A DNA stretch of 40,613 bases from Desulfobacteraceae bacterium (GCA_011390415.1 JAABSL010000335.1:1-40613); one strand, 5' to 3'; positions 8,840-18,809 are shown, numbered from the stretch's first letter. The notes: generated from the letters alone by a model not told the origin. Translations and numbers: made by a program.

Positions 8840-8886
8840 ATACCGGATTGCGGAAATCATCTGATTTATTTTTAAACGAGACGCTC

Positions 8887-10425
8887 ATGCAAGAAATTCC
8901 TTTTGAGTATTTATTCCGAACATACGGCTGGGGCGGGGCCGGTCTGCTGGCCGGTCTTTTGCTGGGATGGCTGATCACCCGGGCCATACTTGTGCGCCGG
9001 GTGGGCGAAGAAAAAATTATCAACGCGGGGCTGGCCGAGTCGGTTCGGGGGAAATCAGCGGAAATCGAGGGTCTTTTGTCTGCCCTGGCCAGGACGGAAC
9101 AGGATTTGGTTGCCCTGAATGAGCGGTTTCTGGATTTGTCCAAAACCCATGCGTCAGCCACCAGCAGCCTGGAGCAAATGGCATCGGTGAAACAACTGCT
9201 CGCGGAGCAGTCCGAAGAAAACCGATTGCTGACCGACCGGATTTATGCGCAGCAGCAGCGGTTGACGGAGCTGGAAACCACAGTCCAGAGCGAACGGAAA
9301 ATCGCTGCGGAAAAAGCCGCCATGCTGGATGAAATGACCGTCCGCATGACCGATTCCTTTAAAGCCTTGTCCGCAAGGGCGTTGAGCGAAAACAACCAGT
9401 CATTTATCGATCTGGCCGGCCAGACATTTTCCCAGTATGTGGCCGCGGCAAAAAATGATTTTGCAACAAAGGAAAAGGCGGTCAAGGAATTTATCCGGCC
9501 GGTGGCGGATGCTCTGGATCAATATGACCGTCAGGTCCGGTCCATGGAAAAGGCCCGGGAAAAAGCCTACGGCGAATTGTCCCAGCAGATGGTGTCGCTG
9601 ACGCAGACGCAGAATGAACTTCAGCAGGAAACCGGAAAACTCGTCAATGCCCTTCGCATGCCCCATGTCCGCGGCCGATGGGGCGAGCTGACCCTGCGCC
9701 GGGTGGTGGAACTGTCCGGCATGCTGAACCGGTGTGATTTTTTCGAACAGCAGACGGAGCAGGTTTCCGGAAATGCCAACCGTCCGGATATGATCATCCA
9801 TCTGCCGGGAGACCGGAAGATTATCGTGGATTCCAAGGTGCCGATTATCGCGTATCTGGATTCCCTGGAAACGGAAAACAAGAACCGGACCGATGAAATG
9901 CTGACCCGGCATGCAGCGCATGTCCGGACCCATGTAAAACAGCTGGCAGGAAAAGAATACTGGACCCGGTTTAATCCAACGCCGGAGTTTGTGGTCCTGT
10001 TTATGCCCGGAGAAAATTTTTTCAGCGCGGCCCTTGCCAAAGCCCCGAATCTGATTGAAGACGCGGCGGACAAAGGGGTGATTCTGGCCACTCCCACGAC
10101 GTTGATTTCGCTGCTGAAAGCGGTTGCCTATGGCTGGAAACAGGAAAACGCCACGGAGAGTGCTAAAATCGTCAGTGAACTGGGTGTTGAATTATACCAT
10201 CGGATTGCCCGCATGGTCGGCCACATCAACAGTCTTGGCGGTGATCTGAATAAGTGCGTCGTCACCTATAATAAGGCCGTGGGCTCTCTGGAACGCCGGG
10301 TTCTGCCGTCTGCGAGAAAATTTGAAGACCTGGGCGTTATCATGAAAGGCAAAAAAAATATTGCCAGATTGTCACCCATCGACAACAAACCCCGAACCAT
10401 GGAACCAGAAGAGATTGCCGAATGA
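8887..10425 (+). CDS. rmuC: DNA recombination protein RmuC
   Basis: N-terminal TM, coiled coil, then RGRWGELTLRRVVELSGM...DMIIHLPGDRKIIVDSKVPIIAYLD...FMPGENFFSAAL. Confidence 0.92.
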   Translation: MQEIPFEYLFRTYGWGGAGLLAGLLLGWLITRAILVRRVGEEKIINAGLAESVRGKSAEIEGLLSALARTEQDLVALNERFLDLSKTHASATSSLEQMASVKQLLAEQSEENRLLTDRIYAQQQRLTELETTVQSERKIAAEKAAMLDEMTVRMTDSFKALSARALSENNQSFIDLAGQTFSQYVAAAKNDFATKEKAVKEFIRPVADALDQYDRQVRSMEKAREKAYGELSQQMVSLTQTQNELQQETGKLVNALRMPHVRGRWGELTLRRVVELSGMLNRCDFFEQQTEQVSGNANRPDMIIHLPGDRKIIVDSKVPIIAYLDSLETENKNRTDEMLTRHAAHVRTHVKQLAGKEYWTRFNPTPEFVVLFMPGENFFSAALAKAPNLIEDAADKGVILATPTTLISLLKAVAYGWKQENATESAKIVSELGVELYHRIARMVGHINSLGGDLNKCVVTYNKAVGSLERRVLPSARKFEDLGVIMKGKKNIARLSPIDNKPRTMEPEEIAE

Positions 10426-11690
10426 ATTTTGGGAATTACCGTTTAAAAAATAGTTGCAGGTATTGTCGCCGTCCTTTCAGCTTGTTTTTGTTCGCACTGA
10501 TACTGCCTTTCTTTTGGGTTGCCGCGGATTCGGGCATCACATGGGCCAAAAATCGGCCATCCCCGGTTTTAGAGCCGGTTGAAGCGGCTCAACGTCCGGT
10601 TTTCGGTGATGACCTGGATTTTGCGGGTCTGGAAAAAGCGATTCAGGGGAATTTGGCATATTATCGGAAGCTACCCCCTGCGCGGGAGTTTTTCTTTGGC
10701 AGGGACACCTATACTGTCGATCATATGATCCGCTCCATGCAACGGTTTCTGACGTTTATCAATAGCCGGCCATCGCAAAAAGAACTTACGCTTTTTATTG
10801 ATCAAAATTATCGTGTGTACGCCTATATTAAAGATAAGGCTGTTCATGATGTCTTGTTCACCGGCTATTATGAACCGCTGCTCTATGGGAGCCTGAAGCA
10901 GACCGAAATGTTCAGATATCCGGTCTATTCCCGCCCGGATGACCTGGTGACGTTTGACAAGGATGACGTTTCAACTAAAAAAGCCGGAATTTCAGGCATC
11001 GGACGGTATGACGGCGCGGCCGCTGTCCCGTATTACACGCGACAGGAGATATCGGAAATGGCACCTTCTTCCATGAATGCAGTCCCCATTGCATGGGTCG
11101 ACGATCCGGTGGCCCTGTTTTTTCTTCAGATTCAGGGGTCCGGCAAAATCAGTCTTGATACCGGCCGGATCATCAATGTGCATTATCATCTGTCAAACGG
11201 TCATCCGTACAAAAGTATCGGAAAATATCTGATTGATAAGAAGAAACTGTCAAAAGAAACCGTTTCCATGCAGTCGATCAGAAAATATCTCAACGACCAT
11301 CCGGATGAAATGGAGGATATTTTTAATTATAATCCCCGGTATATATTTTTTGAAACCATGGAAAACGGTCCAAAAGGCTGTTTTAATATTGAACTGACGC
11401 CGGGGCGATCCCTGGCGCTGGACCGTCAGATCGCCCCGGCAGGGGCCCTGGTTTTTGTTCAGAGCCAAAAGCCGGCAGTGGATGGGGCCGGCAGCATCAG
11501 CCAATGGGTTCCGTTTTCCCGGTTTTTTTTGAATCAGGATACCGGCAGCGCCATCAAAGGCCCGGGCCGGGCGGATATCTTCTGGGGGAACGGCTCCTAT
11601 GCAGAGCTTGCCGCAGGGCACATGAAACATCCGGGACAATTGTATCTTCTGGTGTTAAAGCCGGGAATCGATGGTGAAAAAACAGAATAA
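10422..11690 (+). CDS. mltA: Membrane-bound lytic murein transglycosylase A
   Basis: VLFTGYYEPLLYGS, FFLQIQGSGKI, YIFFE; ATGA overlap with rmuC. Confidence 0.92.
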   Translation: MNFGNYRLKNSCRYCRRPFSLFLFALILPFFWVAADSGITWAKNRPSPVLEPVEAAQRPVFGDDLDFAGLEKAIQGNLAYYRKLPPAREFFFGRDTYTVDHMIRSMQRFLTFINSRPSQKELTLFIDQNYRVYAYIKDKAVHDVLFTGYYEPLLYGSLKQTEMFRYPVYSRPDDLVTFDKDDVSTKKAGISGIGRYDGAAAVPYYTRQEISEMAPSSMNAVPIAWVDDPVALFFLQIQGSGKISLDTGRIINVHYHLSNGHPYKSIGKYLIDKKKLSKETVSMQSIRKYLNDHPDEMEDIFNYNPRYIFFETMENGPKGCFNIELTPGRSLALDRQIAPAGALVFVQSQKPAVDGAGSISQWVPFSRFFLNQDTGSAIKGPGRADIFWGNGSYAELAAGHMKHPGQLYLLVLKPGIDGEKTE

Positions 11691-11698
11691 TATTTCTA

Positions 11699-11837
11699 CA
11701 GGGTGTTGAAAAACGTCATGAGCGCCGCCAATGCAAGGCAAAATTAGACGAAAAAGCGGAATTTATGCTCATAAATGAGCACTTTGAGGAGAATTTTAAA
11801 GCCGCAGTGGCAAGCGCAATAGTTTTTCAACACCCTG
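11699..11837. repeat. MITE/REP-like palindromic element with perfect 16-bp terminal inverted repeats
   Basis: CAGGGTGTTGAAAAAC at 11699-11714 and GTTTTTCAACACCCTG at 11822-11837; internal TGCTCAT-AA-ATGAGCA; arms largely complementary. Confidence 0.85.
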
Positions 11838-12968
11838 CTAATTTTTGGTTTTATTGAACATTAGCAAAACCCCGCCGCAAAAGGCCATCACCGCGCTGAT
11901 GAGAAACAGCACCGGCGCGCCCAGAATTTCAAAGTAATAACCGTTTAAAAGAAATCCGGCCATAATGCCGAAACCGTATGTGACCGCGTTGTTGACGGCC
12001 TGGCCCAGGGTTTTTGTTTCCGCGGGGGTCAACTGGTCCATGTAAAGAATGCTTGCCACATGGAATGCGCCATAGGTCATGGCGTGAAGGACCTGGGCAA
12101 CAAGAATCACCAGCGCCGAGGTCGCATAAAAAAGCATTACCCAGCGCATGACGGCAATGATAAAAGAAAAAATCAGAATATTTTCATAGGAAAACCGTTT
12201 TAAAATGCGCTGGGAATTGACCATTACAAAAATTTCAGAAATGGATGCCAGGGCCCAGGCAATGCCGATAAATGTGCCGGAAAAACCGAGATTTTCCATA
12301 TGAATGGAAAAAAAGCCATAATAGGTGCCATGGCTGGCCAGCATGAGAAATGCGCAGATCAGAAAAATGACGACCCGCCGGTTGAGCATGGTTTTAGCGC
12401 CTGCTGAAAAACCCGATTGATGGGTCTGTTTGGTTGAAGGAATATTAAGGGAGAGAAAGGAATGAATCAGGGATCCGGCCAGAATCAGAACAATGATAAT
12501 TTCCGTGGAAAAGGCATCAATAACCCGTCCCGCAAGGACGACGACCATCACAAAACTCAAAGATCCCCAGGCCCGGAGCTGCCCGTAGCGGGCTTTTTCC
12601 TGATCCAGAAGATCCATGGAAAAGGACTCCAGAAAAGCGATGATCGGGGCGTAGAAGAAACCGTAAAACGCGGTGATGGCAAGCATTGCCCAGAAATCGG
12701 TGGTCAGCAGAAACAACGCCCAGATGGCGGTGCTGGCAAAAGTGCAGAAAATATAAATCGGCCGCCGGATATGAAACCGGTCCGCCAATGCGGCCCAGAT
12801 CATGGGAAAAAGCGCGGTGGTCAATGTCTTGACAGACGACAGAATGCCGATTTCAAACCCGGAAAACCCCAGGTGATAGCAGTAGAGATTAAAATACGGC
12901 AAAAACAGACCCAGTATACCGAAATATACAAAATACTGGGTGCCTAATATAAATTTAACGGATTTCAT
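11838..12968 (-). CDS. MFS transporter (MFS_1-like / nucleoside-H+ symporter type)
   Basis: 376 aa, ~12 TM; LLDQEKARYGQLRAWGSLSF and MWAALADRFHIRRPIY-type loop. Confidence 0.82.
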   Translation of the reverse strand: MKSVKFILGTQYFVYFGILGLFLPYFNLYCYHLGFSGFEIGILSSVKTLTTALFPMIWAALADRFHIRRPIYIFCTFASTAIWALFLLTTDFWAMLAITAFYGFFYAPIIAFLESFSMDLLDQEKARYGQLRAWGSLSFVMVVVLAGRVIDAFSTEIIIVLILAGSLIHSFLSLNIPSTKQTHQSGFSAGAKTMLNRRVVIFLICAFLMLASHGTYYGFFSIHMENLGFSGTFIGIAWALASISEIFVMVNSQRILKRFSYENILIFSFIIAVMRWVMLFYATSALVILVAQVLHAMTYGAFHVASILYMDQLTPAETKTLGQAVNNAVTYGFGIMAGFLLNGYYFEILGAPVLFLISAVMAFCGGVLLMFNKTKN

Positions 12969-13008
12969 AGGATATCAAAAATTTTATGCTTGAGTATCAG
13001 GTGCAATC

Positions 13009-14055
13009 TTACGCCGGTTTGTCCGCGGACGGATCACCGCCGAGCATGACCGCCAGCCAGTAGGTTTGTTCATTGCTTTCAAAGGCGATCTTCATGATCA
13101 TGGTCAGGGGCACGGAAAGCAGCATGCCCACCGGTCCCAGCACCCATCCCCAGAAAACCAGGGAAAGAAACACCACCAGCGCGGAAAGCCCCAGTCCGTG
13201 CCCCATGAATCGGGGTTCGATAATGCTGCCGATCACGACATTGACGATGGCAAATCCCAATGCCGCCAACAGACTGTGCAAAACGCCCAGTTGTACAAGG
13301 GCCAGCAGCACCGCCGGCACCGCGGCAATGATGGAACCGATGTTCGGCACATAATTCAAAAGAAAGGCCAGCACTCCCCATAAAATGGCATAATCGACCC
13401 CTATGACCGTCAGCCAGACCCAGATGAACAAACCGGTAACCAGGCTGAAAATAGTCTTTAAAACCAGGTACCGGTTAACGCTTTCGGTAAATTTGCCAAA
13501 GTCGGCCAGTGATTTTTCAGGTGTTTTTAATCCGGCCCGGATTTTATTCGGAAAACCGGAAGCTTCCAGAAGAATAAAAATGACCGTCAGCAGAATTAAA
13601 AATGCATTGGTCAGCGCGCCGCTCAAACCGGAAAGGGTTTTGCCGGCCATCTGCATGGCGGTCCCGGGATTAAACCAGTTTTTCAGCATTTCATCACTGA
13701 TGTCGATACCAAAACCGGCCAGCCATTTCTGGATGGCAGTGGATTTTGAAATCAGCAGCATCCGGTATTCCGGCAGGGCATTGGTAAATTCATTAACCGA
13801 AGTTCCGACAAATCTGGCAATAAGATAAAATATGGCCACCAGGCAAGTGATAATGAAAAAAATGGCAACAACGTTCGGAACGCCTTTTTTCTGCATCCAG
13901 AACAACGGCGGCGTAAAGATAATGGCAATGAAAACGGAAAGCAGAAACGGCACCAGAATGTCGTCGGCGGATCGCATGCCCGCAACGATAATGATAAAAC
14001 AAGCCGTTCCCACGAGCGCGCTGGTTCCTGTTGAAAAGCTTTGCTGCGGTTGCAT
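13009..14055 (-). CDS. AI-2E family transporter / permease
   Basis: ILVPFLLSVFIAIIFTPPLFWMQKKG...LLNYVPNIGSIIAAVPAVLLAL...IEPRFMGHGLGLSALVVFLSLVFWGWVLGPVGMLLSVPL. Confidence 0.9.
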   Translation of the reverse strand: MQPQQSFSTGTSALVGTACFIIIVAGMRSADDILVPFLLSVFIAIIFTPPLFWMQKKGVPNVVAIFFIITCLVAIFYLIARFVGTSVNEFTNALPEYRMLLISKSTAIQKWLAGFGIDISDEMLKNWFNPGTAMQMAGKTLSGLSGALTNAFLILLTVIFILLEASGFPNKIRAGLKTPEKSLADFGKFTESVNRYLVLKTIFSLVTGLFIWVWLTVIGVDYAILWGVLAFLLNYVPNIGSIIAAVPAVLLALVQLGVLHSLLAALGFAIVNVVIGSIIEPRFMGHGLGLSALVVFLSLVFWGWVLGPVGMLLSVPLTMIMKIAFESNEQTYWLAVMLGGDPSADKPA

Positions 14056-14370
14056 GATTTCTCCCGCTTTTTGTTTAAGATGATAAAAATAATTTTTTAT
14101 CAGAAATAAAGGAATTGGGCAAGTTAGTCCATGCCCCTGAAACTGACAACTTCTTTTAATAGTCTTGATAAGTGCAAAATCAGTCTTAATTTTTGTTCAT
14201 TGCTTTGTAAGATAGAATCTATTAATTTTAAACGCAACTGATTGGACCGGTGAACAGGTCGGGTATATAGGCCTTGACATCAGACCGGTTCTCACTTAAA
14301 TAACGGTAATTCAGGTTTTTTGTAAAGAGATCTGTTTGACTTTATTTTATTATTTATAAAGGAGAGTTTT

Positions 14371-15147
14371 ATGTTTAAGCGATTTTTTTTCGTATTGCTG
14401 ATAGCAGCCCTGTCCGTTTTCGGTCTTCTGGCAACGGTTCAGGCCGATGAGGGAACACCCAAGGCGGTAATTGAAAATACGTCACACGATTTCGGTGCGG
14501 TATACGAAGGTGTTGATGTCATCCATGATTTTGTCATCCAGAACAAGGGTGATGCGGATCTCGAAGTCACCGACGTCAAAGCCGGGTGAGGGTGCTCAGC
14601 GGTTTCCCGACCCAGGGGACCGATTCCTCCCGGTGGCGAGGACAAAATTACATTCAAGCTGATGACAAAATCATACGGCGGACGCGCACTGAAAAAAAGC
14701 ATCAGAGTATACACAAATGATCCTGAAAATGAAAAAATTAGCCTGCAGCTTGCCGGCATGGTAAAAAAGTTTGTAACCCTTAAGCCCAGCAAGGTCTTTT
14801 TAAAAGGGACAGTTGGGGAGCGTATTTTCCAGACAGTTGAAATCATTCCAGGAACCGAAGAGTCATTTAAGATTTTAAATGTAAATGCACTCAAAGGCGA
14901 GGATTTTAGGCAATCCATAAAAGAGATCGAAATTGACGGCCAGCCGGCCTATGAATTAACCGTAGAAAATACCCGGCAAACCGAAGGCCGGTATTTTGAT
15001 AAGATTTTTATGATTACCGACAGGACCGACCAGGCCCCCATCAGTGTCATCGTGTCCGGATATATAGAAAAACCCGAAGCGTCGATTCCGGAATCCGAAG
15101 AAGGTGCTCCGGTTTCCGAAACTGAACCGGAATCTGCGGTTGATTAG
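14371..15147 (+). CDS. Exported DUF1573-like protein; TGA at 14587-14589 proposed to encode selenocysteine (candidate selenoprotein)
   Basis: The track ORFs 14371-14589 and 14662-15147 share a frame. Read-through gives signal peptide MFKRFFFVLLIAALSVFGLLATVQA, then ENTSHDFGAVYEGVDVIHDFVIQNKGDADLEVTDVKAG-U-GCSAVSRPRGPIPPGGEDKITFKLMTKSYGGRALKKSIRVYTNDP. RBS AGGAGAG before the ATG. Confidence 0.75.
14600..14622 (+). promoter_or_regulatory. Candidate bacterial SECIS stem-loop
   Basis: CGGTTTCC-[CGACCCA]-GGGGACCG: 8 pairs (two G-U) with a 7-nt apical loop, G at loop position 2, loop starting ~18 nt after TGA. Confidence 0.6.
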
Positions 15148-15155
15148 TTTTTTTA

Positions 15156-15773
15156 ATGAATAAAATTAAGGTGTTAACATTTGACTGTGACGGCGTCATG
15201 TTTGACACCGAACGAGCAAACAAGGCATATTATAACGATCTGTTGAATCATTTCGGGCGTCCTTCCATGACGCCCGAACAATTTTTTTATGCCCAGATGC
15301 ACACGGTGGATGAATCCATTGCCCATCTTTTCGAGACACCGGAAAGTTATGCCGCGGCCCAGGCGCTGCGGAAACAGACCGGATATGAACCCTATCTCAG
15401 GTATATGGAAATGGAGCCGGATTTAATCGCTGTTCTGGAAAAATACCATGGCAGGTTAAAGATTGCCGTAGCCACCAACCGGACCGATACCATGAACAAG
15501 GTGCTGACGGTACATGGTATCGAACGCTATTTTGACCTGGTGGTCACCGCCCTTGATGTTCCCCGCCCCAAGCCCCATCCGGATTCCCTGATTCGCGTGC
15601 TGGAATATTTTGACGTATCTCCGGACCAGATGCTGTATGTCGGTGATTCGGAACTCGATGACCAGGCTGCCCGGGCCGCGAAGGTGCCGCTGGCGGCATA
15701 TGACAATACGGCCCTGGCCGGTGACTATCATATCAAACGGTTAAAAGAGCTTGAAGGCATTTTAGATCTGTAA
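15156..15773 (+). CDS. HAD family hydrolase (phosphoglycolate phosphatase-like)
   Basis: LTFDCDGVMFDTE, VATNRTDTM, PRPKPHPDSL, MLYVGDSELDDQAARAAKVPLAAY. Confidence 0.88.
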   Translation: MNKIKVLTFDCDGVMFDTERANKAYYNDLLNHFGRPSMTPEQFFYAQMHTVDESIAHLFETPESYAAAQALRKQTGYEPYLRYMEMEPDLIAVLEKYHGRLKIAVATNRTDTMNKVLTVHGIERYFDLVVTALDVPRPKPHPDSLIRVLEYFDVSPDQMLYVGDSELDDQAARAAKVPLAAYDNTALAGDYHIKRLKELEGILDL

Positions 15774-15792
15774 ACGCAAAAACCGGGAGACG

Positions 15793-18483
15793 GTGCCATT
15801 TATGAAACAGCAGAAAACGGTTTACCTCATCGATGGCACGGCTTATATCCACCGCGCATATCATGCGATCCGGAATCTCTCCACGTCAAAGGGATTTCCG
15901 TCCAACGCCGTGTTCGGGTTCACCCGGATGCTGATCAAGCTCATTGAAGAAAAGACACCGGAATATGTGGCCATGTTTTTTGACAGCCGGGGGCCCACTT
16001 TTCGTCATGAGATTTATTCCGACTACAAAGCCAACCGGCCGCCCATGGCCGATGACATGGCCGTGCAGATCCCGTACATCAAAGAAGTGACCAAGGGATT
16101 TAATATTCCCATTTACGAGCTGGCCGGATATGAAGCCGATGATCTGATCGGTACCCTGGCTCAAAAAGCCGTTGCCAAAGGGTTTGATGTCATCATGGTA
16201 ACCGGGGACAAGGATTTTGTGCAGCTGGTTACGGATGAAATCACCATCTGGGATCCCATGAAGGATGAGGTCATCGACCGTGCGTCGGTTATTGAAAAAA
16301 ACGGCATCGAGCCGTCGCAAATGCTGGATGTCCTGGGACTGGCCGGCGATGCATCGGATAATATCCCCGGTGTTCCCGGCATTGGTCCGAAAACCGCCAT
16401 TACCCTGTTGAAATCATTTTCCAGCATAGAGGCGCTTTATGACAAAATCGATGAGGTGAAGGCGGTAAAACAGCGGGAAAAACTCATTGAAAATAAAGAG
16501 CAGGCCCTGATGAGCCGGGAGCTCGCAAAAATAAACACCGACGTCCCCATTGCCGTTGACATCCCCGCATTTAAATTGGATGCGCCGGACAATGCAAAGC
16601 TGGCCAAAATATTTAAAGAGCTTGAATTCCGGCAGCTGCAAAAAGCCTATCCCGTTTCCACTGATTTGACTCAAAAAAAATACCATTCGGTTCTGGATGA
16701 AACTGCCCTGTCCGAATTGATCGATTTTCTGAAACAATCCAAAATATTTGCCATTGATACGGAAACAACCGCCATAAATCCCATGGCGGCCCGGCTGGTG
16801 GGACTTTCATTTGCCGTTGCCCCGGAAGAAGCCTTTTACATCCCCTGCGGACACCGGTATCCGGACGCCCCCGACCAACTGGCCCTTGATTTTGTGTTAA
16901 ATCAGCTGAAACCGGTCCTGGAAGATCCGGAAGTAAAAAAAATCGGTCAGAATATCAAATATGACTGGACGGTTCTGCAGCGGCATGGTGTGAATCTGGC
17001 CGGTGTTATGTTTGACACCATGCTGGCCTCCTATCTGATCAATCCGGATAAGCGGGCCCACAACCTGGACCAGATTGCCATGGATTTTCTGGATCACAAG
17101 ATGATTTCCTTTCAGGAAGTCACGGAAAGTGGGGACCGGAAAATCCAAAATTTTTCCGAAGTGGATATCGACAAAGCCGTTCCCTATGCATGTGAAGATG
17201 CGGATGTAACGTTTGCGGCATATGAAAAATTCAAACCCATGCTGGAATCCAACGGACTCACAAAGCTGTTTGATACGGTGGAAATGCCGCTGATCCCGGT
17301 ATTGATGCGCATGGAAATGACCGGCATCCGGGTGGACAAAGACCGGCTGCAGGAGTTGTCCAAAGACCTGGCCTTTGCGCTGGAGCAGACGGAACAGCAG
17401 ATCTATTCCCTGGCCGGGGAAGAATTCAATATTAATTCTTCCCAGCAGCTGGGGAACATCCTTTTTGAAAAGCTCAAGCTGCCGGTCCAGAAAAAGACGA
17501 AAAAGAAAACCGCTTACTCGACCGATGTGGATGTATTGACCATCCTTTCAGACCGGCATGAGCTGCCCGCCACCGTGTTAAAACACCGGTCCATTGCCAA
17601 GCTGAAATCCACCTATGTGGATGCGCTTTTTGAATTGATCAATCCGGAAACCGGCAGAGTGCACACGTCTTACAATCAGACCATCACCGCCACCGGCCGG
17701 CTGAGCAGTTCCAATCCGAATCTGCAGAATATTCCCATCCGCACCGAAGAAGGCAGAAAGGTCCGCCGGACCTTTATTCCGGAAGAGGGCTGGACCTTTG
17801 TGGCCATGGATTATTCCCAGATTGAACTTCGCCTGCTGGCCCATTATTCCGATGACGAGATATTGATTGACGCGTTCAACAAAGACGAAGACATTCATAC
17901 CCGGACCGCGGCGGAGGTTTTTCAGGCGCTTCCCGTGATGATTACCAATGACCTCCGGCAGCAGGCAAAGGTGATCAATTTTGGCATTATGTACGGCATG
18001 GGGCCGTTCAGTCTTTCCAAAGCCCTGAAAATCAGCCAGAAGATGGCAAAGACCTATATTGACAATTATTTTAAACGATATTCCGGCGTCAAGCGTTTTA
18101 TCGATGAAACCATTGAGACCGCCAGGGCAACCCTGCAGACATCCACCGAACTGGGCCGGATACGTCTGCTGCCGGATATCAACAGTAAAAATGCCAATAT
18201 CCGGGGATTTGCCGAACGAACGGCGGTGAATACCAAAATTCAGGGGACAGCGGCGGACCTGATCAAGCTGGCCATGATCCGGGCGGATGCCGCGATATCC
18301 GAAAAGGGGCTGCGGTCAAAAATGCTGCTGTCGGTGCATGATGAAATTGTATTTGAAGTGCCGCCGGAAGAACTGGAAACGATCCGGAAGACCGGCCGGG
18401 AGATAATGGAAAATATCTGGTCGTTTAAGGTGCCGCTGAAGGTGAATGTGGCGACGGGCAAGGATTGGGCCGAAGCCCATTAA
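15793..18483 (+). CDS. polA: DNA polymerase I
   Basis: 5'-3' exonuclease (VYLIDGTAYIHRAYHAI), 3'-5' exonuclease (FAIDTETTAI), polymerase motifs (MDYSQIELRLLAHYS, RRQAKVINFGIMYG-like, LLSVHDEIVFEVP). Confidence 0.97.
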   Translation: MPFMKQQKTVYLIDGTAYIHRAYHAIRNLSTSKGFPSNAVFGFTRMLIKLIEEKTPEYVAMFFDSRGPTFRHEIYSDYKANRPPMADDMAVQIPYIKEVTKGFNIPIYELAGYEADDLIGTLAQKAVAKGFDVIMVTGDKDFVQLVTDEITIWDPMKDEVIDRASVIEKNGIEPSQMLDVLGLAGDASDNIPGVPGIGPKTAITLLKSFSSIEALYDKIDEVKAVKQREKLIENKEQALMSRELAKINTDVPIAVDIPAFKLDAPDNAKLAKIFKELEFRQLQKAYPVSTDLTQKKYHSVLDETALSELIDFLKQSKIFAIDTETTAINPMAARLVGLSFAVAPEEAFYIPCGHRYPDAPDQLALDFVLNQLKPVLEDPEVKKIGQNIKYDWTVLQRHGVNLAGVMFDTMLASYLINPDKRAHNLDQIAMDFLDHKMISFQEVTESGDRKIQNFSEVDIDKAVPYACEDADVTFAAYEKFKPMLESNGLTKLFDTVEMPLIPVLMRMEMTGIRVDKDRLQELSKDLAFALEQTEQQIYSLAGEEFNINSSQQLGNILFEKLKLPVQKKTKKKTAYSTDVDVLTILSDRHELPATVLKHRSIAKLKSTYVDALFELINPETGRVHTSYNQTITATGRLSSSNPNLQNIPIRTEEGRKVRRTFIPEEGWTFVAMDYSQIELRLLAHYSDDEILIDAFNKDEDIHTRTAAEVFQALPVMITNDLRQQAKVINFGIMYGMGPFSLSKALKISQKMAKTYIDNYFKRYSGVKRFIDETIETARATLQTSTELGRIRLLPDINSKNANIRGFAERTAVNTKIQGTAADLIKLAMIRADAAISEKGLRSKMLLSVHDEIVFEVPPEELETIRKTGREIMENIWSFKVPLKVNVATGKDWAEAH

Positions 18484-18528
18484 CGATTACGCTATCATTG
18501 AAAACCGGATTTACCAGGTTCGGATGCT

Positions 18529-18705
18529 TTATTTTTTTCCGGGCTCTGTCTTATGGGCCGTTTCAAGGACGGATTTTTCAATGGTCTTGTAAATATTTCG
18601 AAAGTGATCATGAAAGCTGGTAGGCGAAATATTGCCCACTTCAATGAATTTCACAACGATTTCCTTGGCGGTTTTCAAAATCAGTTCGTCTGTTTTGGAT
18701 CCCAT
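18529..18705 (-). CDS. Small hypothetical protein (58 aa)
   Basis: MGSKTDELILKTAKEIVVKFIEVGNISPTSFHDHFRNIYKTIEKSVLETAHKTEPGKK*; below the ORF-track cutoff; coherent helical composition, in an otherwise empty intergenic region. Confidence 0.55.
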   Translation of the reverse strand: MGSKTDELILKTAKEIVVKFIEVGNISPTSFHDHFRNIYKTIEKSVLETAHKTEPGKK

Positions 18706-18809
18706 GCGACTCCCTTTGCTGATGTGTTGATGCCTTTAAGACGTCTTTTATCGGGCATAAGTTTTTCCATTGCATATACCAAATCACTGGTCCATACGCA
18801 ATCCCTTAC

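Noticed and set aside
8848-8886. Upstream TTG start for rmuC as given by the ORF track
   Set aside because: The ATG at 8887 gives the expected RmuC N-terminus with TM segment; the extension overlaps repeat-flanking DNA.
14439-14918. 159-aa antisense ORF across the DUF1573 locus
   Set aside because: It opens because the sense strand is GC-biased coding. The sense read-through has a signal peptide, a family motif and an RBS; the antisense product looks like nothing known.
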